Positions 17,174-26,697 of a stretch of 64,000 nt of DNA are shown piece after piece. Below the pieces are notes generated by a model. The model did not search any database. It had not been told where the DNA came from and saw nothing but the letters and a program-made list of their open reading frames with translations. Position 1 is the first letter of the stretch. Each line of letters begins with the position of its first letter. Made by a program: the position numbers and the translations under genes. Location of the stretch: the NCBI RefSeq assembly GCF_015709525.1, contig NZ_JADNRA010000033.1, positions 182,681 through 246,680 of the forward strand, written 5' to 3'. Origin of the DNA: Methylocystis sp. L43. GTDB taxonomy: Bacteria > Pseudomonadota > Alphaproteobacteria > Rhizobiales > Beijerinckiaceae.

Positions 17174-20100
17174 CTATGTCTTTGACTCAGGTCCGCTGCG
17201 TGCACGCTCTCGCAGTGACTCATACAGCCGCATAGGACCTAGTAGCACTTCCTTCAGTCCCTTCCTCACTTTCTCCGAGTTGAGAGCTTGTTTGCTCATA
17301 GTCGAATGAGCTTCATACGCTTCAATGATTGCGTTATCGTATTCCGTATTGAGGTCAGGCGAGGCGGCAAGCTGGTCCTTTGTGTTGTTCGATGCCTGTT
17401 GCTGCAACGTCTCAGAGGCCAAGAGCTTCTCTTTGAGCCGATTGATGTAGTCCAACTGGTCATCGTCGCTCAGGTCGCCTTCAAACAGGTCGTTCAGCTT
17501 GGCGATGATTTCGGCGAGACGCGCCTTCTCCTTCTCCTGCACAGCGCCAGCGCCGAGTTCTGTCAAAGGCTGTAGCTTTGGCTTGTCGTCATCGCCAAGG
17601 GGCAGCGTCCGCTTGCCGAGACCTTTCAGGCTATGGTGAGTCAGCACAACCTTGGAAAGATCAACGCCGTCCCGCTCCCGTCCAAACTCAAGGAGGGGCG
17701 ATAGACGGCGGAAGAACAGGAACCGCTTTTCAAGGGCGGTGTTGCCATAGTCGAATATTTGGGACAGGAAGGCATACATCCGCTGGAAAGCGCCGATGTC
17801 GCTCTTGAACAGGACCAGCGTGTTTATTTCGTCCTGCGCTTCGCCTGCCGCTTTTGCGTCGTTGAGCGCCGTCGCAGTCCTGAGCTTCTGTTGAGCGTCC
17901 ATGTATCGCCTGAGTATCCTGTCAGCCACCGGCTCCAAGGCTCCCCGAAGCTCGGCTTGCGTAGCGTTCGGCCTGAATTCGACTGCGACCACCCGCTCGA
18001 CCTCGAAGTCGTCATAGAAGCCAGCGCCGTCCAGCTTAGCCCTGAGGTCGAACACAAGGTTGGGGTCAGTGACATCCTCAAGCTCAGCGGTCGAGTAGTA
18101 GGTCTTGAAGGCCGTGAGAATTTCGTCGGCGCTGTTTACGAAGTCGAGGATGTAGGTCGTGTCTTTACCGGGATAAGCACGGTTGAGGCGTGATAGCGTT
18201 TGCACAGCCTGTATGCCTGCGAGCCTTCGGTCGATATACATTCCGCACAACAGGGGCTGGTCGAAGCCGGTCTGAAATTTATTGGCGACAAGGAGGATGT
18301 GATATTCATCCGTATTGAATGCGTCACGGATGTCCCGACCACGCAAGCCGGGGTTCATCGTCGCGCTCGTTTCCTTGAAAGGCTCAGGGCCGGACTCGCT
18401 GTCGTTGACTTCGCCAGAAAATGCAACCAGAGCGCCGATCTGATATTTCTGCTGCTTGATGTATCTCTCGATAGCGAGCCGCCAGCGCACGGCTTCCACT
18501 CGGCTGCCTAATACGACCATCGCCTTGGCCTTGCCGATTAGCAAGGGCGCAACATTCTCTCGGAAATGTTCAACGACGATCTGAACCTTCTGACTAATGT
18601 TATAAGGATGCAGGCGCACCCAACGCATCAAGCCCTTTAATGCAGCGCCCCGCTCAACTTCCTTATCATCCCATTCCTTGCCTTCGTTAGCCAACTTGAA
18701 CGCCAGCCTGAACGGCGTGTAGTTCTTCAACACGTCGAGAATGAAACCTTCTTCGATAGCTTGACGCATCGAATAGACGTGAAAAGGGACAGGTAGGTTG
18801 TCAGACCCCTCTGGTTCGGTCGGGTTGGGCCTTCGTCCGAATAGTTCCAGCGTCTTGGTCTTCGGGGTGGCGGTGAAGGCGACATAGGTGACGCCCTGAA
18901 CATTCGCTCTGGCCGACATCTGCGCCGCCAGTATGTCTTCGGCGCTAATCTCGCCGCCGTCTTCGACCTCTTTCAATTCCTGAGCCGACAAGACCTCTTT
19001 CAGTTTGCTGGCTGAGGTTCCAGTCTGAGAGCTATGGGCTTCGTCTGCGATGACGGCAAATCGTTTGCCCTCAGTCGCCGCTAGCTGTTGAACAATTGGA
19101 AGGGCGAAAGGGAATGTTTGGATCGTGCAAACGACGATCTTCTTTCCCCCTGACAGCGCGTTCGCAAGCTCCTTGCTCTTGCTTTCGGCATCTCCCTTGA
19201 TGGTCGCAACAACGCCGCTCGTGCGCTCAAAGTCGAAGATGGCGTCTTGAAGCTGGCGGTCGATGACATTTCGGTCTGAGACAACCAACACGCTATCAAA
19301 GAGCTTCTCTTGCCCGGCTTTGTGAAGGTCGGCTAGGAAATGCGCTGACCATGCAATCGAGTTGGTCTTTCCTGAACCCGCCGAATGTTGGATCAAATAT
19401 TTTCCACCGACGCCTTCGGCGAGGATCGCCGCTTGTAGCTTCCTTGTGGCGTCAAGCTGGTGATAGCGAGGGAAGATGATCTTTTCGATCCGCTTCTTTT
19501 GGTCACGGCGAGCAACCAGATAGCGACCTAGAAGCTCTAACCAGCTTTCCCTAGCCCATATCTGTTCCCATAAATATGCCGTGCGATGGCCTTTTGGGTT
19601 GGGAGGGTTGCCTTTGCCGCCATCGTCCCCTTGATTGAAAGGAAGGAAGCGAGTGTCTGACCCTTCCAACTTGGTCGTCATATGGACTTCGCTATTGCTA
19701 ACGGCGAAGTGAACAAGCGCCCCGCTGGGGAAGGTGAGAAGGGGTTCTGCGCTCTTACCTTTCGGCTTAGGGTTGCGATCAAAGCGATATTGATCAATTG
19801 CGTCGTCAATGCTCTGCGTGAAGTCTGTTTTTAGTTCCGCAGTGGCGACCGGCAAGCCGTTTAGAAACAGGACTAGATCAACACAGTTTTCGTTATGCAA
19901 CGAGTATCGAACCTGCCTAACCACACGTAGGCGGTTGGCTGCGTATCTGGCAACAATGTCAGGGTTCATTGCCAGGGAAGGTTTGAACTGTGCAAGCGAG
20001 ATAGGTTGACGAAGGCCGAGCATCTCGACGCCGTGTCGCAGCACATTTAGCGTTCCTCGCCCGTCCAACTGGTTACGGATGCGGTCCAGTAGGATGGCTT

Positions 20101-20299
20101 CTGCGGATGCGCCGTGGTTCTTGGTCAGTGCATCCCATGCCTTGGGCTGCGTCTCCTGTATCCAGTAAATCAAGTCAGGGGGAAAGATCGCACGAGGGCG
20201 GTCGTATCGAGCTGCGTCGCCTTCCTCGCAAAGCCAATCATGCGCAGCTAGGTAGGCGCATATCTCAGTCTCGAAGCTGATTTCCTTGTGGACGCTCAT
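17174..20299 (-). CDS. hsdR: Type I restriction enzyme, R (motor/nuclease) subunit
   Basis: A 1041-residue subunit that translocates and cuts unmodified DNA. The N-terminal nuclease core is PD-(D/E)xK-like (Asp141 and Glu155-Leu-Lys157 in VDLVLF...ATAELKTDF). It is followed by an SF2 motor with Walker A SAGSGKT (Lys311) and DEAH at 419-422, then a helical C-terminal region that contacts HsdS and HsdM. Length is normal and motifs are intact. Its ATG overlaps the hsdS stop by 4 bp, giving translational coupling in an hsdM-hsdS-hsdR operon. Confidence 0.95.
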   Translation of the reverse strand: MSVHKEISFETEICAYLAAHDWLCEEGDAARYDRPRAIFPPDLIYWIQETQPKAWDALTKNHGASAEAILLDRIRNQLDGRGTLNVLRHGVEMLGLRQPISLAQFKPSLAMNPDIVARYAANRLRVVRQVRYSLHNENCVDLVLFLNGLPVATAELKTDFTQSIDDAIDQYRFDRNPKPKGKSAEPLLTFPSGALVHFAVSNSEVHMTTKLEGSDTRFLPFNQGDDGGKGNPPNPKGHRTAYLWEQIWARESWLELLGRYLVARRDQKKRIEKIIFPRYHQLDATRKLQAAILAEGVGGKYLIQHSAGSGKTNSIAWSAHFLADLHKAGQEKLFDSVLVVSDRNVIDRQLQDAIFDFERTSGVVATIKGDAESKSKELANALSGGKKIVVCTIQTFPFALPIVQQLAATEGKRFAVIADEAHSSQTGTSASKLKEVLSAQELKEVEDGGEISAEDILAAQMSARANVQGVTYVAFTATPKTKTLELFGRRPNPTEPEGSDNLPVPFHVYSMRQAIEEGFILDVLKNYTPFRLAFKLANEGKEWDDKEVERGAALKGLMRWVRLHPYNISQKVQIVVEHFRENVAPLLIGKAKAMVVLGSRVEAVRWRLAIERYIKQQKYQIGALVAFSGEVNDSESGPEPFKETSATMNPGLRGRDIRDAFNTDEYHILLVANKFQTGFDQPLLCGMYIDRRLAGIQAVQTLSRLNRAYPGKDTTYILDFVNSADEILTAFKTYYSTAELEDVTDPNLVFDLRAKLDGAGFYDDFEVERVVAVEFRPNATQAELRGALEPVADRILRRYMDAQQKLRTATALNDAKAAGEAQDEINTLVLFKSDIGAFQRMYAFLSQIFDYGNTALEKRFLFFRRLSPLLEFGRERDGVDLSKVVLTHHSLKGLGKRTLPLGDDDKPKLQPLTELGAGAVQEKEKARLAEIIAKLNDLFEGDLSDDDQLDYINRLKEKLLASETLQQQASNNTKDQLAASPDLNTEYDNAIIEAYEAHSTMSKQALNSEKVRKGLKEVLLGPMRLYESLRERARSGPESKT

Positions 20300-21666
20300 G
20301 CAGCCTCCGCTTCGAGCGATGCGAGGCCACGCACGTCAATCTTGCCGGTAACGGCAGCGGAGATAAGGGCGCTACGGCGTTCTTGGAGGAGCGCTATGGT
20401 TGCTTCGGCTTCAGCAATCAATGCATCATTCGCTACGAGTGTTCGATTGAGGTAGGACACAATTTCTTGCTGCTCACCAACAGACGGCACCAGTATCGGC
20501 AAATTGTTCATTTCGCCTAGTGAGAGCGCCGGTTGAGCTGTAGCGTTCACTATTTCGTCAATCGCGCCGATTTGTTTGAGTTTAACGAGTTGCCAGCAAA
20601 CGAACCTGTTGTCGCAAATCGTATCATTCACAGTCAGTTTGAGGCTATTTCCAGAGACGACTGCTTTACGATCAATCTCCGGCAGGATCGCTGACTTTCC
20701 GAATTGCGCTCCAATCTTTGCAATAATGATGTCGTTAGGCTTTGCTTCGCTACGTTCGATCGTGGCAAAGTGATCCATCGAAATGGTCTTCAGGCCTTCC
20801 GTATCGAGTGTGCCCTGCGTAGCGAAGCTGCTCTCGATCACATACACGTCGCCGCCTTCAATATAGTGCTCAGATTTGAGATTGCTGCCAAACGGGCCGT
20901 CAACGAAAGCGTTAGGTTTGGCTGCTTTTATAAATTTGACTCTGCTAATCTGCCAATGCTTAGGCACCTCGCCCAGCCATTCGACACCACTGTCCTTCAT
21001 AGGCGCATGAGGGTTAAGCCCCTTGGTGACTGCGTGAGAGATGACCGCTTGACGCTTCTCCTTGAGCAACTCGATTAGCCGCTGCTGCTCTTGGACAAGG
21101 GTGTCGATCTTGGTGGTTTCACGGTCGAGGAAGGCGGCGATGGCGGATCGTTCAGCATGGGGCGGGATTGGAACACGGAAGCTCGCCAACTCATCCGCAG
21201 AAAGCTCAAGAAAGGTTGTCCCTTTTCCTCTCACATTTAGTTCTCTTACGGCTGAGGTGAGGACAAAAAAGTAGAAGATGCTTGAACCATGAGACATCGG
21301 GACAAGCGCTCGACATCCTTGGTTTGTGCATAGACTCATGGCGGCGATTGCGATGGACCCGATAGGGGCACGAGTCGAAAGAATAATAGAGCCGGACGGA
21401 ACTAGAGAGGTCCCGCATGAAGCCAGGCCTGCTTCACTGATCGTCCTACCAGTCTCATCAACGTAGATGCTTTTTAGTTGGCTCAGGTCAGCAGGCGTTA
21501 CCCAAGGGATGCCCCCGTCCCATAAGTTTTCGCTGTCTGACTTGGGCGTTGAGCCACCGATGACGGAGAACATCCTTTTTATGGGTGCAAGGCTCCAATG
21601 TCGTGGCAACTCACCCAGCCATTCGACACCGCTGTCTTTATAGGCCTCATATCGTGGGAAGCTCAT
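20296..21666 (-). CDS. hsdS: Type I restriction-modification specificity subunit
   Basis: Determines the bipartite DNA target. The 456-residue protein has two target recognition domains, each introduced by the same box: [14 protein letters not shown] at 11-24 and [14 protein letters not shown] at about 225-238. A conserved helical spacer ends each half ([23 protein letters not shown], and a similar [20 protein letters not shown]). A 17-bp perfect DNA repeat underlies the two boxes, so TRD exchange by recombination is possible. It overlaps hsdM and hsdR by 4 bp each. Confidence 0.94.
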   Translation of the reverse strand: MSFPRYEAYKDSGVEWLGELPRHWSLAPIKRMFSVIGGSTPKSDSENLWDGGIPWVTPADLSQLKSIYVDETGRTISEAGLASCGTSLVPSGSIILSTRAPIGSIAIAAMSLCTNQGCRALVPMSHGSSIFYFFVLTSAVRELNVRGKGTTFLELSADELASFRVPIPPHAERSAIAAFLDRETTKIDTLVQEQQRLIELLKEKRQAVISHAVTKGLNPHAPMKDSGVEWLGEVPKHWQISRVKFIKAAKPNAFVDGPFGSNLKSEHYIEGGDVYVIESSFATQGTLDTEGLKTISMDHFATIERSEAKPNDIIIAKIGAQFGKSAILPEIDRKAVVSGNSLKLTVNDTICDNRFVCWQLVKLKQIGAIDEIVNATAQPALSLGEMNNLPILVPSVGEQQEIVSYLNRTLVANDALIAEAEATIALLQERRSALISAAVTGKIDVRGLASLEAEAA

Positions 21667-23498
21667 GCCGCAAGCCCCTCGATCATATGCTTGATACGGT
21701 CGGTGACCTGTTTCAGGTCAGCATCAATCTCAGCAAGCGAGCGAGGCGGCTCAAACACATAGAAGTGACGGTTGAACGGTATCTCATACCCAACCTTCGT
21801 CTTCTCATGGTCGATCCATGCATCAGGCGCATGAGGCAGAACCTCACGCTTGAAGTAGGCTTCGACATCTTCGGAGAGAGGGACGTTCTCCGTGTCCCTT
21901 AGCGAGGACTCAGCCTGAGGCTTACCCTTCTGCTTACCCTTCGAGCTGAGGACAACCTTGCCAGCATCGTCACGCAGGGGGCGCTCGGCAGTGATTGTGC
22001 GATAGCCAAAGGACTCGTTAGCGAAGATACGAGACAGAGGTGCGAGCTTTATCTTGCCGCCCTCCGGCGCTTCGGGAGGCCGCCAACCTTCCTTGACGAC
22101 CTGACGACCAACCTCTTTCCCCTCGGCGTCGATAAGCCTGGCGATTTTGGCTTCAACGAAGGAGCCGAACAGATTGGTTACGGTAGCGATATGCTCGTCG
22201 CTCATCTCCTTGCGCTTGGAGCCTAGACTCTTGCGCATCTTGCGCCAGAAGGACGAAGCGTCGATAAGTTGGACTTTGCCCTTGCGATGTTTGGGCTTTC
22301 GGTTGGAGATGATCCAGACATAGGTAGAAATGCCGGTGTTATAAAACATGTCAGGCGGCAGGCCGATGATGGCCTCGACAAGATCATTCTCCAGCAGGTA
22401 ACGACGTATCTCGCTTTCGCCGCTCCCCGCCCCGCCAGTGAACAAGGGCGAGCCATTCAACACAATGCCAAAGCGACTGCCACCATCCTTCGCAGGCCGC
22501 ATCTTGGAAAGCAGATGCAGCATGAACAGTAAGGAGCCGTCGGAGACTCGTGGAAGTCCCGGCCCAAAGCGGCCATTGAAGCCCTGAGTCTCATGCTCAT
22601 GGCGGACCTCTTTTTCGACCTTCTTCCACTCGACGCCGAAGGGCGGGTTGGAAAGCATGTAGTCGAATTTTTCGTGAGGGTGGCCATCATCCGACAACGT
22701 GTTGCCGAAAGTGATGTTGGCGACATCTTGCCCTTTTATGAGCATGTCCGCCTTGCAGATGGCGTATGACTCCGGGTTCAACTCTTGGCCGAACATGGTC
22801 AGGCGCGCCTGCGGGTTCATTTCCGCCAGATGCTCGCCCGCAACAGACAACATGCCGCCCGTCCCTGCGGTAGGGTCATAGATCGTGCGGACGATGTTAG
22901 GCTTGGAGAGGGCGTTGTCGTCTTCGATGAACAGCAAATTCACCATGAGCCGGATAACTTCACGAGGCGTAAAATGCTCGCCAGCGGTCTCATTGGAAAT
23001 TTCAGCGAACTTGCGGATGAGTTCCTCGAAGACCAACCCCATTTGGCTGTTGCTGATCTTGTCGGGATGTAGGTCAATCTGAGCGAACTTCTCAGTGACC
23101 TGATACAGCAACCGACTCTTGGAGAGCCGTTCAAGCTGAGCGTGGAACTCGAAACGCTCGAAGATGTCCCGCACGGCGGGCGAGAAGCCTTGGATGTAGA
23201 CGAAGAGGTTCTCCCTGATGTGATCCTGATCGCCCATGAGGCGACGCATATCGAGGGGCGAGGCGTTGTAGAAAGTCTGCCCTGACCTGCGGAGCAGGAA
23301 CGGCTCAGGGTTTAGCCCCGCCTTTTGCTTGTCCTTTAATTCCGCCAGCACAACCTCTTTAGTGCCTTCAAGAACGCAGTCGAGACGGCGCAGCACCGTA
23401 AAGGGCAGGATGACCTTGCCATATTCTGACTGCTTGTAATCGCCTCGCAGCAGATCGGCGACGGACCAAATGAAGGATGAAAGGGCTTGCTGGTTCAA
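21663..23498 (-). CDS. hsdM: Type I restriction-modification DNA methyltransferase (N6-adenine)
   Basis: Methylates adenine in the target set by HsdS. The 611-residue protein has an N-terminal helical domain, SAM-binding motif [10 protein letters not shown] (208-216) and catalytic motif IV NPPF (284-287). The start is TTG at 23498, with GAGGAA about ten bases upstream; no good ATG fits the family N-terminus. It is first in the operon, and the serine recombinase gene begins divergently about 290 bp away. Confidence 0.93.
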   Translation of the reverse strand: MNQQALSSFIWSVADLLRGDYKQSEYGKVILPFTVLRRLDCVLEGTKEVVLAELKDKQKAGLNPEPFLLRRSGQTFYNASPLDMRRLMGDQDHIRENLFVYIQGFSPAVRDIFERFEFHAQLERLSKSRLLYQVTEKFAQIDLHPDKISNSQMGLVFEELIRKFAEISNETAGEHFTPREVIRLMVNLLFIEDDNALSKPNIVRTIYDPTAGTGGMLSVAGEHLAEMNPQARLTMFGQELNPESYAICKADMLIKGQDVANITFGNTLSDDGHPHEKFDYMLSNPPFGVEWKKVEKEVRHEHETQGFNGRFGPGLPRVSDGSLLFMLHLLSKMRPAKDGGSRFGIVLNGSPLFTGGAGSGESEIRRYLLENDLVEAIIGLPPDMFYNTGISTYVWIISNRKPKHRKGKVQLIDASSFWRKMRKSLGSKRKEMSDEHIATVTNLFGSFVEAKIARLIDAEGKEVGRQVVKEGWRPPEAPEGGKIKLAPLSRIFANESFGYRTITAERPLRDDAGKVVLSSKGKQKGKPQAESSLRDTENVPLSEDVEAYFKREVLPHAPDAWIDHEKTKVGYEIPFNRHFYVFEPPRSLAEIDADLKQVTDRIKHMIEGLAA

Positions 23499-23706
23499 CT
23501 TATGCGTTCCTCAAACAGATGAGCTGTTAGCGCCCTCGAAAGGCTCCCCTCAGAAGGCGGTTGCATCGTGAGTGGCAGGACCAGGGCGAGCTTAGCAGAT
23601 CGAGTTGGCGTTCAAACCAGAGGCGAAGGCAGAGAGCTACTTTCCCTAAAGGCGCAGCGTCTCAGAGAGCAGGGTCGTGTGACTCAAGGCGAACCCCTCC
23701 ATTTAT

Positions 23707-23773
23707 GTCTCACATACATACTGCTTGACTTGAGACTCCTTGTTTCTCACAATGTGGTGGTTTTTAGTGAGAC
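23707..23773. promoter_or_regulatory. Paired inverted repeats upstream of serine recombinase (res-like site)
   Basis: Site A is GTCTCAC (23707-23713) with TGAGAC (23731-23736), spanning 30 bp. Site B is TCTCAC (23745-23750) with GTGAGAC (23767-23773), spanning 29 bp. The centres are about 37 bp apart. Size and layout resemble resolvase res subsites, and site B reaches the ribosome binding site, so the recombinase could repress itself. Confidence 0.5.
23725..23753 (+). promoter_or_regulatory. Candidate promoter of the serine recombinase
   Basis: TTGACT (23725-23730) and CACAAT (23748-23753) have a 17-bp spacer. The -10 box lies between and partly inside the inverted repeats of the res-like site, consistent with autorepression. 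Confidence 0.4.
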
Positions 23774-23785
23774 GGGGAGAATACG

Positions 23786-24340
23786 ATGTTAGTCGGCTAT
23801 GCGAGAACCAGCACGACCGAACAGGCGGCGGGCTTGGACGCCCAGCGGCGGGATTTGAAGGCGGCGGGCTGCGAAGAACTGTTCGAGGAACAGGTTTCCT
23901 CAGTTCAGCGCCGGGACGAGTTGGAGAAGGCGCTAAAGTTCGTTCGCAAGGGCGATACCCTTGTCGTGACCAAACTCGACCGCTTGGCCCGCTCAGTGCC
24001 TGACCTCGTCAAGCTCATGGAGCGGCTGGAGGACAAGGGAGCGTCACTGCGTATCCTCGCCATGAACCTCGACACCAACACGCCAACCGGGCGCTTGCTG
24101 CTCAACCTTGTTGGCAGCGTCGCTCAGTTCGAGCGTGAGGTCATGTTGGAGCGGCAGCGGGAGGGCATAGCGAAGGCTAAGCAGGAGGGGAAATACAAAG
24201 GACGGGTGAAGACGGCGAGGGCGAAGTCAGAGGACGTGTTGGCTCTCTACAAGGCTGGGAAAGGCGCTTCGGAGATAGCGGAGCAGGTTGGGATCGGGAG
24301 GGCGAGCGTTTACCGCATCCTCAATGATAGGGCGGGGTAA
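23786..24340 (+). CDS. Serine recombinase (resolvase/invertase family)
   Basis: A 184-residue recombinase. The catalytic domain starts MLVGYARTST with the nucleophile at Ser9 and has the conserved KLDRLARS helix and GSVAQFEREVMLERQREGIAKAK arm. The C-terminal helix-turn-helix reads GASEIAEQVGIGRASVYRIL. Size is that of Tn3-type resolvases or Gin/Hin-type invertases. GGGGAGA precedes the ATG. No second crossover site or transposase is visible, so it may resolve multimers of an episomal form, or invert DNA elsewhere. It ends 3 bp from the convergent HEPN-motif gene. Confidence 0.93.
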   Translation: MLVGYARTSTTEQAAGLDAQRRDLKAAGCEELFEEQVSSVQRRDELEKALKFVRKGDTLVVTKLDRLARSVPDLVKLMERLEDKGASLRILAMNLDTNTPTGRLLLNLVGSVAQFEREVMLERQREGIAKAKQEGKYKGRVKTARAKSEDVLALYKAGKGASEIAEQVGIGRASVYRILNDRAG

Positions 24341-24343
24341 GGC

Positions 24344-25015
24344 TTACTCAGCAGCCATGAGTCGCATCAATCCTGACCCATTAAGCCATTCTACCCATGA
24401 GTGCAGGAAGTGTTTGAAGTCCTCTTCGCTAATGCGCAGGCAATGAGTGCTAGGTAGCTCGCCTCTGGTGCGCTTTTCACTGAGAAAGCAGAGCATTGAC
24501 GCTTGCTCACCCATCGTATCAAAGCCGCTCTCATTCAGATAGGCGATACAGCCGTGAGCAAGTGCGTTGCGCAGGGCGTCCGACCACGTCACGGACGGCA
24601 GTGACGCTGCGCTCTCGTATGCGTCGTCCGATGAGAGCTGAGCGCAAAGGTCAGGCGGTAACCGCTGTCCAATGTTCAGGTATCCTGGCCAGTTCACGTA
24701 TGACCAGGTGTTGCTGGCGAAGAATGGCGTTCGACGCAGCTCAAGATCGCTGATCACGTAGGCCATTGCCGCCGCTAGATCGGGGTTCAGGTGTCTGTCG
24801 TCAGCGATGCGGGGTCTTCCAGTCTGAGGTTTGTGCAGACGCTCAACGGGTAGGATGACGATCGGCATCGCCATCGCAACTAAGAACGTGGTTGTCAGTG
24901 GCCCTGCGTCAGGGCGTCCAGGCTCGTAAAGCTGTTGCACTGTGGGCCAAAGCCCATTGATCAGTTGTAGGCAGCGGTCTGGAAGTTCGAGGCTGTAGTG
25001 GTTCGGGTTGCCCAC
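24344..25015 (-). CDS. Hypothetical protein with HEPN-type RNx3H motif
   Basis: A 223-residue protein I cannot assign to a named gene. Residues 144-160 (WSDALRNALAHGCIAYL) contain Arg149-Asn150-x3-His154, the RNase motif of HEPN domains, in a predicted helix with the usual LRNAxAHG wording. HEPN proteins are commonly RNases in toxin-antitoxin, abortive infection and other defence systems. The start is GTG with GGAG upstream. It sits at the right end of the island, convergent with the resolvase and near hsdMSR. No adjacent antitoxin gene is visible. The HEPN call is from this motif only. Confidence 0.6.
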   Translation of the reverse strand: MGNPNHYSLELPDRCLQLINGLWPTVQQLYEPGRPDAGPLTTTFLVAMAMPIVILPVERLHKPQTGRPRIADDRHLNPDLAAAMAYVISDLELRRTPFFASNTWSYVNWPGYLNIGQRLPPDLCAQLSSDDAYESAASLPSVTWSDALRNALAHGCIAYLNESGFDTMGEQASMLCFLSEKRTRGELPSTHCLRISEEDFKHFLHSWVEWLNGSGLMRLMAAE

Positions 25016-25069
25016 GGCAATGCTCCGCTTACGAATAAGACCTTTGTGGTTCTCCTTGGCTTTAAGAGA

Positions 25070-25089
25070 CCCCCGGCGTCTACCGGGGG
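25070..25089. terminator. GC-rich hairpin upstream of the HEPN-motif gene
   Basis: CCCCCGG (25070-25076) pairs perfectly with CCGGGGG (25083-25089) around a 6-base loop. There is no T-run, so it may be a structural or regulatory element rather than a terminator. Confidence 0.35.
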
Positions 25090-25154
25090 AAAGCCCGATC
25101 AGCGATAACGGAAGTGGGGTTCAAGCATTTTTGCAGCGAACTTGAAGACGCCTC

Positions 25155-25175
25155 CTGTCACACTGGCGTCACAGC
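25155..25175 (+). promoter_or_regulatory. Candidate integrase arm-type site, right
   Basis: A 21-bp segment reads CTGTCAC, 5 bases, then CGTCACAGC, 18/21 identical to 13484-13504. It lies 120 bp inside the right attachment repeat, so the two sites flank the island ends from inside. Confidence 0.5.
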
Positions 25176-25295
25176 AAGCCCGCCAACGGAGATTGAAAAC
25201 GCAGTTTAGCCCTTGTGTGAGCCTTCGCCTTATCTTATGGCTGAGGAGCGTAATGGACTGTAAGTGAATGATTTAGCCTTGATGGGACATCTCCA

Positions 25296-25372
<77 letters not shown>

Positions 25373-25533
25373 TCAAGCGGCCCATTTCGGTTCGCCCGTC
25401 GCCACAAAGCCTGGAAACCTTGGCCCAAGCGTGCGTCACCCTGACGTGGCGCGCAAAACTGTAGCTGGTCGCTTGCCCAAGCAGATTCACACGCCATCTG
25501 GCGTCTTGCTTCGGTGAAGATCAGGGCCGGCGT

Positions 25534-25794
25534 ATGTGGAAATGTCTACTCCTCACCTTGCTTGGCCTCACCCTTGCCGCCGACGAGGCTCAGTCGAAAG
25601 ATCAAGCAAAGGCGCCCAAAAAGTGCTTGCCGATCCTTCGCACGCCAGGGGGCGCCCCGACGCGCCCTTACGGTCAGGTCCCTTACTCGGTCTGGTACTA
25701 CGTCCTTTATCAGCCGTTCTGCGATGGCAAATCCGCGAAGAAGTGCATTTGGGCGTGTGGAAAGCCGCCCTCCAAGGACGGCGACGATAACTGA
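25534..25794 (+). CDS. Small secreted protein with four cysteines
   Basis: An 86-residue product with a hydrophobic signal peptide (MWKCLLLTLLGLTLAADEA). The mature part is basic and aromatic (PYSVWYYVLYQPFC) with Cys31, Cys63, Cys71 and Cys75, enough for two disulfides. It is the first open frame beyond the island. Ribosome binding signals are weak, and overlapping frames exist, but only this one gives an export signal and sensible composition. No family recognised. Confidence 0.5.
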   Translation: MWKCLLLTLLGLTLAADEAQSKDQAKAPKKCLPILRTPGGAPTRPYGQVPYSVWYYVLYQPFCDGKSAKKCIWACGKPPSKDGDDN

Positions 25795-25918
25795 ATGCCA
25801 GCGAGATGAGGCGACGCAGCGGCTCGCCTGCTGGGTCGGCGATCTCGATTGCCTCGCGCCATTGCGGCGTCCATAGCTGCTCCCGCCCGCCCTGACCGGG
25901 CGTAAAGCGGAGGAGACC

Positions 25919-26197
25919 ATGGACCTGCCTGCGATTGACCCGCTGATCGGGATTGGCGTCGCGGTCTCGACCGCCATCACCGACGCGGTCTATGTGTTTT
26001 TCAACGCCGCCGTGTCGGAGCGGCGGCGCGTCGCCGCCGCGAGCTGGAGCAGCATCTGGTATCTGCTCTCGGCCTTCGCGGTGATCAGCTATACGTCGAA
26101 CTGGGCCTATGTGGCGTTCGCGGCGGTGGGCGCCTGGGTTGGGGGCTTCTTGTCCATCACTGTGCTGAACCGCCTCGTGCCCCTGCGCAAACCCTAA
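25919..26197 (+). CDS. Small inner-membrane protein, conserved hypothetical type
   Basis: A 92-residue protein with two or three hydrophobic segments (LIGIGVAVSTAITDAVYVFF, SSIWYLLSAFAVISY, WAYVAFAAVGAWVGGFLSITVL) and a basic C-terminus. A strong GGAGGAG precedes the ATG. It ends just before a terminator that serves the opposite strand. Function unknown. Confidence 0.75.
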   Translation: MDLPAIDPLIGIGVAVSTAITDAVYVFFNAAVSERRRVAAASWSSIWYLLSAFAVISYTSNWAYVAFAAVGAWVGGFLSITVLNRLVPLRKP

Positions 26198-26208
26198 GAA
26201 TTCCGCGC

Positions 26209-26232
26209 AAAAAAAACGCCGCTTGCGCGGCG
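26209..26232 (-). terminator. Rho-independent terminator (minus strand)
   Basis: On the minus strand, CGCCGC and GCGGCG (26217-26222 and 26227-26232) form a 6-bp stem with a 4-base loop followed by eight T residues (26209-26216). It is 26 bp past the stop of the 65-residue gene. Confidence 0.85.
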
Positions 26233-26257
26233 CCGAGGAGCAAATCTGTCCGCGCGC

Positions 26258-26455
26258 TTAGTCGCGAACGATCTGATTGCGATCCTGGATCAGCAACGGC
26301 AGGCGCTTGGCCGAGGCGCTGGCGACGCTCATCTCCTGCTTGTCGCGCGCGAAACCGACCGACTTTTTTTCATGATTGACGTTGGTGGCGAGGCCCAGGG
26401 CGAGAAAACCGACCCAAAACGCGAGGGGCACGAACCGCGAGTTCGAAAACGACAT
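26258..26455 (-). CDS. Small single-pass membrane protein
   Basis: A 65-residue product beginning MSFSNSRFVPLAFWVGFLALGLATN, one membrane segment or an uncleaved signal, then a charged tail. The start at 26455 is chosen because GGGAGA lies upstream; the frame extends to 26602 without a good signal. It is followed by a clear terminator and is divergent from the MocR gene, which may regulate it. Unknown family. Confidence 0.55.
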   Translation of the reverse strand: MSFSNSRFVPLAFWVGFLALGLATNVNHEKKSVGFARDKQEMSVASASAKRLPLLIQDRNQIVRD

Positions 26456-26697
26456 TTTGGTCTCCCTCGATGCTCTTGGCGCCTCTGATTGGACAATTGC
26501 AGCTTTCCCCAATGTGCATCCAAGTAAAAGCGCCAGGAGCGAGCAACCTGATGGCGCCAGGGCAGTCTTTTCCATCTCTCTGGCTGGCGTGCTAACCGGC
26601 AAAGGGCGCGAAATTTGGCGCCAATGCTTACGTTCCCTGTGGACCTATGCGCGCGGGTTAGAAGCGCATTAGCTTCCGCCCAGGGGAGATTGCAGCG

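Noticed and set aside
23786..24340. Serine recombinase as part of a Tn3-type transposon
   Set aside because: No transposase gene or terminal inverted repeats are visible around it; it is better seen as part of the tRNA island.
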